DNA from: JABMQB01 sp964408795
GTDB taxonomy: Bacteria > Bacteroidota > Bacteroidia > Bacteroidales > Prolixibacteraceae
Assembly: GCA_964408795.1 (NCBI GenBank)
Contig: CAYPAW010000002.1
Coordinates: 1-64,000 of the forward strand
DNA: 64,000 bases
Direction: 5' to 3'
The position numbers were made by a program, and so were the translations under genes. The notes beneath the pieces are model-generated. The model saw only the letters and a list, made by a program, of their open reading frames with translations, was not told where the DNA came from and made no database searches. Numbering within the stretch: the stretch's first letter is position 1; the number at the start of each line of letters is the position of its first letter. This document shows positions 8,920 through 16,629 of the stretch, piece after piece.

Positions 8920-8950
8920 CAAATATAAAAATGTTTTACCTTTACTGCAA
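8920..8950 (-). promoter_or_regulatory. Promoter of the two-TM protein / dprA unit
   Basis: Minus strand: TTG (8948-8950), exactly 20 bases, then TATATTTG (8920-8927). This is one of the best matches in the window to the Bacteroidota TTG-N19..21-TAnnTTTG promoter. It sits in the 46-base divergent gap with aroB. Confidence 0.7.
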
Positions 8951-8964
8951 TTTAATTTGGGGAT

Positions 8965-10029
8965 ATGGATAGATCAAAAATAATCTCAGCCATTATTTTT
9001 ACGCAGGATATTGAAGCCCGGCTTGCAGAAACCATAGCTGGTTACAGGTCCGCTGATTTGTTTCTTGCTACGGAAACGACGGTAACCCAATATTGCCTTC
9101 CTTTGATTCAAAACCTGGTTGCTGAAAAAGGAATCAGGAAAGTAGTTATTCCTGCGGGGGAACAACATAAAACCCTTCGTTCTGCACAAAAAATCTGGGA
9201 ATTCCTGAGTAAAAACGAAGCGGGAAGAAAATCCCTTATGATAAATCTTGGAGGAGGGATGTTAACCGATCTGGGAGGTTTTGCCGCTTCTACTTTTAAA
9301 CGGGGAATCGATTTTATCAATATTCCCACGACCTTGCTGGCCCAGGTCGATGCTTCGGTTGGAGGAAAAACAGGAATCAACTTTAATGGATTAAAAAATG
9401 AGGTGGGCACATTCAGGGAACCCAAAGCCGTTTTTATTGATGTTCATTTTCTGAAGACCCTCGACAAACAAAACATGGTTTCAGGATATGCGGAAATGAT
9501 CAAACACGGACTGATAAAAAGCCCGGAACATTTGGAAGAACTAAAAACCGTGGATCTCCAAAATATCGACTATCAAAAACTGGAAAAGGCAATCAACCAT
9601 TCGGTTGAAATAAAAAAATATTTTGTTGAAAGCGATCCGGAAGAACAAAATCTCCGAAAAGGATTGAATTTCGGGCATACCGCAGGACATGCATTTGAAA
9701 GTCTTAGTCTGCAGCAGAAAAGGCCGGTGTTGCATGGCTATGCAGTTGCCTACGGATTAGTTACGGAACTGTTCCTTTCCAGAAAAAAGATGGGCCTCCC
9801 GGAAAGAGATTTTCAATCTGTGACCCAATGGATAAAAAAAATCTATGGAAAATTTGCATTCGATGAAAAAGACTTTGAAACGTTGTATGCACGAATGGTC
9901 CACGACAAAAAAAATGCGGAAGGACAAATCTATTTTACCCTCATCCCTGAGATCGGAAAAGTGGTAATCAATCAGGTATGTTCAAAAGAGGAAATTCTGG
10001 AAGCACTGACCTATTCGCTGAATTCCTGA
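8965..10029 (+). CDS. aroB: 3-dehydroquinate synthase
   Basis: 354 residues. AroB converts DAHP to 3-dehydroquinate, the second step of the shikimate pathway, using NAD+ and a divalent metal. Diagnostic blocks are IPAGEQHKTL, the NAD-binding GGGMLTDLGGFAASTF, the region IPTTLLAQVDASVGGKTGIN and the metal-site motifs YAEMIKHG and LNFGHTAGHAFE. Length matches the family. The start ATG follows the divergent promoter region closely. aroA comes next on the same strand after 130 bases, so the two shikimate genes are clustered. Confidence 0.96.
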   Translation: MDRSKIISAIIFTQDIEARLAETIAGYRSADLFLATETTVTQYCLPLIQNLVAEKGIRKVVIPAGEQHKTLRSAQKIWEFLSKNEAGRKSLMINLGGGMLTDLGGFAASTFKRGIDFINIPTTLLAQVDASVGGKTGINFNGLKNEVGTFREPKAVFIDVHFLKTLDKQNMVSGYAEMIKHGLIKSPEHLEELKTVDLQNIDYQKLEKAINHSVEIKKYFVESDPEEQNLRKGLNFGHTAGHAFESLSLQQKRPVLHGYAVAYGLVTELFLSRKKMGLPERDFQSVTQWIKKIYGKFAFDEKDFETLYARMVHDKKNAEGQIYFTLIPEIGKVVINQVCSKEEILEALTYSLNS

Positions 10030-10159
10030 AACAGGGTTCATTTAATGGCTTTAAAACAACACTCTATCTCGTAAAAAACAAACTTGTAGATGAAGGAGAT
10101 TTCTGGTTTTCTGGTACGTTGTTAATCCATTATATCCTGGAACAATAACCCAAAAGCAA

Positions 10160-11395
10160 ATGCGATATACGATACAAATTGATAAAAAGAATCTTTCTGC
10201 GAAGATCGATCTTCCGGCCTCCAAAAGCATCAGCAACCGGGTGATGATCATTCATGCGTTAAGTTACAGTCCGTATCGTGCAGCGAATCTTTCAGACAGT
10301 GACGACACCCGGATTATGGAGCAGGTAATGCATTCAAACTGCAGCCAATTTGATATTGGACATGCAGGAACAGCCATGCGTTTTTTAACCGCTTTTCTAT
10401 CCAAGATTGCCGGCCAATGGATCCTAACGGGATCTGCAAGAATGAAACAACGCCCCATTGGCATTTTAGTGGATGCTCTGCAGAAACTCGGAGCCAAAAT
10501 CGAATATCTTGAAAAAGAAGGATTTCCTCCCCTCCGGATAGGGGGAACCCACCTCAAAGGAGGAACCCTTGAAATGGATGGTAGTGTAAGCAGCCAGTAC
10601 ATCACGGCCTTATTGCTCATAGCGCCCACGCTGGATCATGGACTGACGTTAAAATTACTGGATCCCATTCTGTCAAAACCCTACATTCAACTCACCCTGG
10701 GATTAATGTCAAAATATGGCATCACCTGGCATTGGGAGGGAAATGTCATCCGGGTTCCCGAGCAGAATTACCGGGTACAGCCTTTTTCCATTGAATCCGA
10801 TTGGTCGGCAGCTTCCTACTGGTATGAAGCCGCTGCCCTGGCTGATACAGCAAAACTGGAACTTATGCATCTGGAGCTTCCCAGCCTCCAGGGTGACTCT
10901 TGCATTGCCCGCTGGTTCGAAGATTTTGACATAAAAACCATCAGCAAAACCGATGGCATCCGCATCGTAAAACAAGGAAATCGACACCCTCAAAAGATAA
11001 CCCGTGATTTTTCAGGAAATCCGGACATGACCCAAACCCTGGCTGTATTGTGTGTAGCTAAAAAGATCCCTTTTCATTTTACCGGCGTGGAAACCCTGAA
11101 AATTAAGGAAACCGACCGGATTGATGCCTTGAAAAAGGAACTGTCAAAGTTCGGGGCACTGCTTACGGAACCGAAAAACGGAGAACTTGCCTGGAACGGG
11201 CAGATCCAACACAGTAGGGTGCAAAAAAATCCCGTTATTGAGACCTACAACGACCACCGGATGGCCCTGGCTTTTGCTCCCTTGGCACTGGCAGGTTTTT
11301 CACTTCAAATTGAAAATCCCCGGGTTGTTACCAAATCGTACCCTCATTACTGGGAGGATCTCCGCAAAGCAGGATTTCTGATTGCTGAAGAATAA
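10160..11395 (+). CDS. aroA: 3-phosphoshikimate 1-carboxyvinyltransferase (EPSP synthase)
   Basis: 411 residues. AroA joins phosphoenolpyruvate to shikimate-3-phosphate, the sixth shikimate step. Family motifs are the N-terminal LPASKSISNR, HAGTAMRFL (PEP-binding loop, in place of the usual G-N-A/S-G-T), SSQYITALL, DPSKPYI-like LDPILSKPYIQ, KIKETDRIDAL and the C-terminal NDHRMALAFAPLA. The protein is somewhat shorter than the roughly 425-430 residues of the enterobacterial enzyme, as is usual in this phylum. It lies downstream of aroB, and tadA converges on it with an 18-base gap. Confidence 0.95.
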   Translation: MRYTIQIDKKNLSAKIDLPASKSISNRVMIIHALSYSPYRAANLSDSDDTRIMEQVMHSNCSQFDIGHAGTAMRFLTAFLSKIAGQWILTGSARMKQRPIGILVDALQKLGAKIEYLEKEGFPPLRIGGTHLKGGTLEMDGSVSSQYITALLLIAPTLDHGLTLKLLDPILSKPYIQLTLGLMSKYGITWHWEGNVIRVPEQNYRVQPFSIESDWSAASYWYEAAALADTAKLELMHLELPSLQGDSCIARWFEDFDIKTISKTDGIRIVKQGNRHPQKITRDFSGNPDMTQTLAVLCVAKKIPFHFTGVETLKIKETDRIDALKKELSKFGALLTEPKNGELAWNGQIQHSRVQKNPVIETYNDHRMALAFAPLALAGFSLQIENPRVVTKSYPHYWEDLRKAGFLIAEE

Positions 11396-11413
11396 TCGCA
11401 AATGTGCATCGGA

Positions 11414-11860
11414 TTAAGACCGCCTGCTTTGAAAAAACAGGGTCATCAGTTCGGAACACTCTTTTTCCAGGACTCCTCCTTGTAGGCGGGTTTTCGGGTG
11501 AATAGCTTTCAATGAAAAGTGTGTAAATCCCCGTTTTTCATCGGAAGCGCCATAGACAATTCTTCCGATTTGCGCCCAACCCAATGCTCCCGCACACATA
11601 ATACAGGGTTCAATGGTTACATACATCGTACACTCCGTAAGGTACTTTCCGCCCAGCGCATTGGAAGCAGCGGTTAGGGCCATCATTTCTGCATGAGCAG
11701 TAACATCGTGTAAGGTTTCTGTGAGGTTGTGTGAACGGGCGATAATTTTCTTCCCAGCCACTACAAGGGCGCCCACAGGAACCTCTCCCCTGGCAAATCC
11801 TGCTTGTGCCTCATCCAGGGCTTTTCTCATAAAATATTCATCACTAAATGTTTCTTCCAT
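11414..11860 (-). CDS. tadA: tRNA-specific adenosine deaminase
   Basis: 148 residues. TadA deaminates A34 to inosine in the tRNA-Arg wobble position. The zinc site is complete: T-A-H-A-E in the first half and P-C-I-M-C-A-G-A in the second. The N-terminus DEYFMRKALDEAQAGFARGEVPVGALVV is typical of the family. The length is standard for bacterial TadA. It is transcribed divergently from aspS, with about 90 bases between the two start codons, and converges on aroA. Confidence 0.95.
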   Translation of the reverse strand: MEETFSDEYFMRKALDEAQAGFARGEVPVGALVVAGKKIIARSHNLTETLHDVTAHAEMMALTAASNALGGKYLTECTMYVTIEPCIMCAGALGWAQIGRIVYGASDEKRGFTHFSLKAIHPKTRLQGGVLEKECSELMTLFFQSRRS

Positions 11861-11952
11861 ATGCTTCGGACCAATGCTGAAATCAAATTTCTAAAAATCA
11901 CGAATTTGCTAAAATCTTCGTATTTTCGCAAGCAAAATAAAACAAAGCAATT

Positions 11953-13704
11953 ATGTACAGGACATATACCTGTGGTGAACTCAGAATAATCCATGCCGGC
12001 CAAAAGGTAACCCTGGCCGGATGGATACAACGAATCCGGGATCTGGGAGCCATGACGTTCATTGATCTTCGGGACCGGTATGGAATTACGCAACTGGTTT
12101 TGGATGAGGATTCGGTAAACGAGTTAAAGGAAGAATGCAAAAAACTGGGTCGTGAATTTGTGATTCAGGCTATTGGACGGGTAAGGGAACGTTCCAGCAA
12201 GAATAAAAACCTCTCAACCGGAGAGGTGGAAATAGCCCTTCAGAAGATCGTTATTCTGAGTCCTTCCCTTGTTCCGCCCTTTACGATACAGGATGATACC
12301 GACGGGGGAGATGACCTCAGAATGAAATACCGGTATCTTGATCTGCGCAGAGAAACCGTGCGTAGAAACATCGAACTGAGGGCTCACATGGCTCATGCCA
12401 CCCGGGCGTATCTCAACAAAGAAGGCTTCATCGAAACGGAAACCCCGGTGTTAATCAAATCGACACCCGAAGGAGCACGCGACTTTGTGGTACCCTCACG
12501 CATTCATCCCGGGCAGTTCTATGCTTTGCCCCAGTCCCCGCAAACATTCAAGCAATTGCTTATGGTGGCCGGATTTGATAAATATTACCAGATCGTAAAA
12601 TGCTTCAGGGATGAAGACCTGCGTGCTGACCGGCAACCGGAGTTTACCCAGATCGACTGTGAAATGTCCTTTGTAGAACAACAAGACGTACTTCATACCT
12701 TCGAGGGATTAACCCGCTATCTCTTCAACGAAGTGAAAGGAGTTCAAGTGGATGCGTTTCCTTCCCTTCCTTATGCTGAAGCAATCGAAAAATATGGTTC
12801 CGATAAACCGGATATCCGCTACAGCATGTTGATCCATGATGTCACAGAAACAGCGAAAGGAAGAAATTTTGCTATTTTTAATACAGCTGAATACATCGGA
12901 GGACTATGTGTGAAAGGGTGTGCCGGCTATTCAAGAAAACAACTGGATGAACTCACCACATGGGTGAAACGACCTCAAATTGGAGCACAGGGATTGGTGT
13001 ATGTAAAATACCACGAGGACGGATCCTTTAAATCTTCTGTTGATAAATTCTACACCCAGGAAGATCTGAGGAAATGGATGAACATCTTCCATGCAGAACC
13101 TGGAGATTTGCTTTTGATGCTTTCGGGAGAGAAAAAGTCCATTCTCATGGCACTTGGAGAACTACGGCTTGAAATGGGTACCCGTCTGGGATTGCGGGAT
13201 AAGAACACCTTTAAACCCTTGTGGGTTGTTGATTTTCCCTTATTGGAATGGGATGAAGAAACCCGTCGGTTTTATGCCAAACACCACCCCTTCACATCTC
13301 CCAAAGCGGAAGATATCCCTCTGCTGAAGACCGATCCAGCCGGCGTCCGGGCCAATGCCTACGATCTTGTAATCAATGGCATTGAAATTGGCGGTGGCTC
13401 GGTGCGAATTTTCAATAAAGAGCTTCAGTCTGAAATGTTCAGAACCCTGGGCTTCACGGAAGAAGAAGCGGAGAAACAGTTTGGTTTTCTCATGAGTGCT
13501 TTCCAGTATGGAGCTCCTCCCCATGCAGGGATAGCCTTTGGTTTTGACCGTTTGGTATCTCTCTTTGCCGGAGTAACCAGCATCCGTGATGTCATCGCTT
13601 TTCCGAAAAACAATGCAGGCCGTGATGTGATGATTGATTCACCATCCTCCATAGCCGAAACACAGTTGAATGAACTGGGTTTGCAGAAAGTCTCCAGGGA
13701 ATAA
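11953..13704 (+). CDS. aspS: Aspartyl-tRNA synthetase
   Basis: 583 residues, a bacterial-type class II aspartyl-tRNA synthetase with the GAD insertion. The N-terminal OB-fold anticodon-binding domain (about 1-110) contains GWIQRIRDLGAMTFIDLRD. Motif 2 is CFRDEDLRADRQPEFTQID, the GAD domain lies roughly at 290-410, and motif 3 is GIAFGFDRLVSLFAG. The length matches Bacteroidota AspS. The upstream gap contains a TATTTTCG near 11920, a near-consensus -7 box, about 30 bases before the ATG. It converges on the glycosidase/FGE gene. Confidence 0.97.
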   Translation: MYRTYTCGELRIIHAGQKVTLAGWIQRIRDLGAMTFIDLRDRYGITQLVLDEDSVNELKEECKKLGREFVIQAIGRVRERSSKNKNLSTGEVEIALQKIVILSPSLVPPFTIQDDTDGGDDLRMKYRYLDLRRETVRRNIELRAHMAHATRAYLNKEGFIETETPVLIKSTPEGARDFVVPSRIHPGQFYALPQSPQTFKQLLMVAGFDKYYQIVKCFRDEDLRADRQPEFTQIDCEMSFVEQQDVLHTFEGLTRYLFNEVKGVQVDAFPSLPYAEAIEKYGSDKPDIRYSMLIHDVTETAKGRNFAIFNTAEYIGGLCVKGCAGYSRKQLDELTTWVKRPQIGAQGLVYVKYHEDGSFKSSVDKFYTQEDLRKWMNIFHAEPGDLLLMLSGEKKSILMALGELRLEMGTRLGLRDKNTFKPLWVVDFPLLEWDEETRRFYAKHHPFTSPKAEDIPLLKTDPAGVRANAYDLVINGIEIGGGSVRIFNKELQSEMFRTLGFTEEEAEKQFGFLMSAFQYGAPPHAGIAFGFDRLVSLFAGVTSIRDVIAFPKNNAGRDVMIDSPSSIAETQLNELGLQKVSRE

Positions 13705-13762
13705 AACAGAGGGGATTCTAAACCGTACAGATCAACAACCGATCACCGGCTTTCGTATTTTC

Positions 13763-16585
13763 CTATTCATCTGCCACACACCGGAATCCCACGGTTGCTT
13801 TTCGCTCGAAGCCCTGGGAAACACGAAGCAACATCTGCCGATAACGTAAATTCTTAGGGCCTCCCTGCACATACCACCAGCTCGATTCGGGTTTGTAAAA
13901 ACTGCCTCCTTTGAGCATCACCATCGAATAGGTCCCGTTGTCATATACATCGTTTGTCATTTGCCATACAGACCCCACCAGATCCTGCAATCCATACGGA
14001 TTTTCCCCTTCCGGATAGGAGCCCACCGGATCCAGTGTTCCGTTCCCTGGATTGCAAAAGGTTGTATCTATGCCGGTAAGTTTCTCAACCGTAAGGGTTC
14101 CGGTGATCACCGTTTTCTCGCTGCTTATCCCGGTTTGATCACCCCAGGGCCATAAATATCCTTCCGAAGTCTGAGCAGCATATTGCCATTCCCTTTCCGT
14201 GGGAAGGCGCTTGCCGGCCCAGGAAGCATAGACCCGGGCATCTTCATAACTTATGAATACTACCGGTTTATCCTCATCGCCGGGGACAATCCGGCCTTCC
14301 TTCCAGTGGTTCAGGAAATTTTCCGGATCTTCCGGGACATAGCCGGTTTCATCCAGAAAATGCTTGAACTGTCGATTGGTCACCGGAAATCGATCCATAT
14401 AAAACGATGGCATGGTTGCTTTCTCCGTAGTCAGCTGTCCGGGATAAGGAATGAATTCATCCCCGTTTTCGGTTTCCATCCGGAATTCTCCGCCAGGAAT
14501 TTTCACCATATTTCCGATCGCTCCCGAATGGGGTTTTGTTCTTTCGACCCGGCTGATCAGCCTTGCTGAAGCCGGGGCAAAAGTAACAATGTTCTCATCC
14601 AGGAGAATTCCCTCTTCGAAAAGTTGAACCACAAATTTTCCTTCGCTTCTGCCAAACACTTTCATCAGCCGTATGGTTTGTTTTTCGGCAGAGAAATCCC
14701 TGTATGTACCTTGGTACCCGGGCATTCCAGCCCATACCCTGATTTTATCGCCCCTGGAGGCAGAAAATGTCAATCGGTCAGCCGGAAGGTTTAGTGTAGT
14801 TTCCAAAAGTTCCGGAAATTCAGCGATCACCCCCGGAGCTCCTTCATTGTTTGTCCCGAGGTATTTCTCAGCAAACGCTTCCATATCCACGCTGGCATAA
14901 TACCGGTTGTTTAAGCATTCCACCGCAACCGGTTCATGATTCCATAAATCAATGCAATGAAACCCCGATCTGACATTCACTTCAAACAGAGGGTTGCTGT
15001 ATCCGCCAGGAATCAAAGAAAACAGAGTATAAAGAGTTTTCTCCCCTGAGGGCCATTTATTGACGTATATATCATCGGATAGGGTATGAATCAGGGGTTC
15101 CCAGTTTTTCTGAAGAAAAGAAGAACTGTTTTCGCGTTGGATCATGAGAATTTTCCCCAGAAAATTCCATTGTTCCTCCAGCCAGTAGGGGCGTCCCGGA
15201 GCAAACAGGTTGTTTTCTGTTCCGTAGCCGTTGAACAACGAAAGGGCATATTCCCTTTTTACCCGTTCTTTTCCTATTTCGACCACCCGAAAAATAGAAA
15301 ATTCCGGTTTAATCAGCTTATTGAGGTTAAGAAGCGGGCAATAATAGAGGGCATTGTGCACCCGACCGCTGACAATTCCCTGCATATCTTTGGGGACCGC
15401 CATTCCTTCGCTATACATGACCACGCCGTTTCCTCCGTTATCTGCGGCTTCCCGCAGCTGTTCGCTGGATGCTCCCGAGCAGTCGAGAACAACGCCATCG
15501 GCACCAATCTCACCAATCATTTCAGCCAGGGCTTTGTAGGGATCTTCCTTTCGGGTATCGGTATCCCAGGGTTTAAAAGCTATGTAAAAATGCGAACGGT
15601 TGGTATGAGCAACATCGGCCAGTCCTTTGACTGCTTCAATTCCTCCGGGCATGTTCCGGTACATATCCCACTGGTTCCGCTGATCCATACCCAGTGCCGG
15701 CCATGTAGGCCATAGCCCGTAAATATCGGCACCCCCTAAAACCCGGTTATTGAATGCTACAAACGCCGGAAAGGTATATTTTTCTTTCTCAGCATCGTAC
15801 ACATCGTGATCCCAGGCCATCATCAGCTGGCACAGGTAGGCATTCCGTACCCATTTCAGGTCTTCCCGGGTATACAACGAATTGTTAAAGGTTTCAACAT
15901 CAAACAAGAGCTTTTCCTGAAAAATTTTTCTCAATCCGCTCTGCCAGTTACCCTCAAAGGATTCCATCCATATTCTATACCTGACTTCTCCCCCGGGAAG
16001 AATAGCAGTTTCAAACCTTCTTCGTACAGCATTTTGCCAGCCGGTCCTCCGGGTTAACGCCGCAAGCCTGATTTCCCCGGTTCTCAGTGCTGAATACCCC
16101 AGTTCCCAGGAATTATCCGGAACAATCACATTCACCGGTTTGTATCCCGGACGAAACAAATGAGTGCGTGAGAGGGAGTGGTCTCCCAGACCGGTTATAT
16201 ATACTCTGTTGGAATCTTCACCCAGGGGAACCACATTGTGCAGCCTCAGGGTATCTTTCGAAATATTCCGGAAAAGGATCTCTGCACTCCATCCTCCATT
16301 TTTTAGCTCCTGAGCTCTTATTTCGAGCTGAAGAAAATCTTTATATTGCTCTGTCTGACTACTCTTAAAAAACCGATCCCCCACCCTGAAGGATACCAGG
16401 GAAAGATCTTCCTCCATACCCTTCAACTGAGCAATGACAACCTCTTCTATTCTTCCTTCCTTCTGATTGATGGTTACGGATTCTATTGGCTGACATTGCA
16501 ACCCCTGAAAAAGAAAGGAGCAGATTACCCCAAGAATCATTGTGCCGGTATATCCGGGCGTTTTATCCTTATACATATCAAACAT
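13763..16585 (-). CDS. Exported glycosidase-like protein fused to a C-terminal FGE/sulfatase-modifying-factor-like domain
   Basis: 940 residues. A signal-peptide-like hydrophobic stretch lies at about residues 15-30 (MILGVICSFLFQG), so export is likely; ATGs at 16585, 16576 and 16540 are all possible starts. Residues about 40-240 look like a beta-sandwich. Residues about 245-500 look like a TIM-barrel glycosidase region, with an Asp at about 368 in GADGVVLDCSGA that sits where retaining alpha-glycosidases carry a nucleophile (inference). Residues about 690-940 are an FGE-like domain: MVKIPGGEF, RFPVTNRQFKHFLD, PVVFISYEDARVYASWAGKR, LPTEREWQYAA, GLQDLVGSVWQM, LKGGSF and a terminal GFRCV. The paired catalytic cysteines of true FGE are not evident, so it probably does not activate sulfatases. 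It is the last gene of the SDR-uxuA-GH127 cluster, 44 bases after GH127. Confidence 0.75.
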   Translation of the reverse strand: MFDMYKDKTPGYTGTMILGVICSFLFQGLQCQPIESVTINQKEGRIEEVVIAQLKGMEEDLSLVSFRVGDRFFKSSQTEQYKDFLQLEIRAQELKNGGWSAEILFRNISKDTLRLHNVVPLGEDSNRVYITGLGDHSLSRTHLFRPGYKPVNVIVPDNSWELGYSALRTGEIRLAALTRRTGWQNAVRRRFETAILPGGEVRYRIWMESFEGNWQSGLRKIFQEKLLFDVETFNNSLYTREDLKWVRNAYLCQLMMAWDHDVYDAEKEKYTFPAFVAFNNRVLGGADIYGLWPTWPALGMDQRNQWDMYRNMPGGIEAVKGLADVAHTNRSHFYIAFKPWDTDTRKEDPYKALAEMIGEIGADGVVLDCSGASSEQLREAADNGGNGVVMYSEGMAVPKDMQGIVSGRVHNALYYCPLLNLNKLIKPEFSIFRVVEIGKERVKREYALSLFNGYGTENNLFAPGRPYWLEEQWNFLGKILMIQRENSSSFLQKNWEPLIHTLSDDIYVNKWPSGEKTLYTLFSLIPGGYSNPLFEVNVRSGFHCIDLWNHEPVAVECLNNRYYASVDMEAFAEKYLGTNNEGAPGVIAEFPELLETTLNLPADRLTFSASRGDKIRVWAGMPGYQGTYRDFSAEKQTIRLMKVFGRSEGKFVVQLFEEGILLDENIVTFAPASARLISRVERTKPHSGAIGNMVKIPGGEFRMETENGDEFIPYPGQLTTEKATMPSFYMDRFPVTNRQFKHFLDETGYVPEDPENFLNHWKEGRIVPGDEDKPVVFISYEDARVYASWAGKRLPTEREWQYAAQTSEGYLWPWGDQTGISSEKTVITGTLTVEKLTGIDTTFCNPGNGTLDPVGSYPEGENPYGLQDLVGSVWQMTNDVYDNGTYSMVMLKGGSFYKPESSWWYVQGGPKNLRYRQMLLRVSQGFERKATVGFRCVADE

Positions 16586-16629
16586 AAACCTTCTGTTCCA
16601 TGCCTATTATGTCTTCGTCCAGGGATCCT

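Noticed and set aside
15086..15715. 209-residue plus-strand open frame inside the glycosidase/FGE gene
   Set aside because: Antisense shadow; no recognisable family signature.
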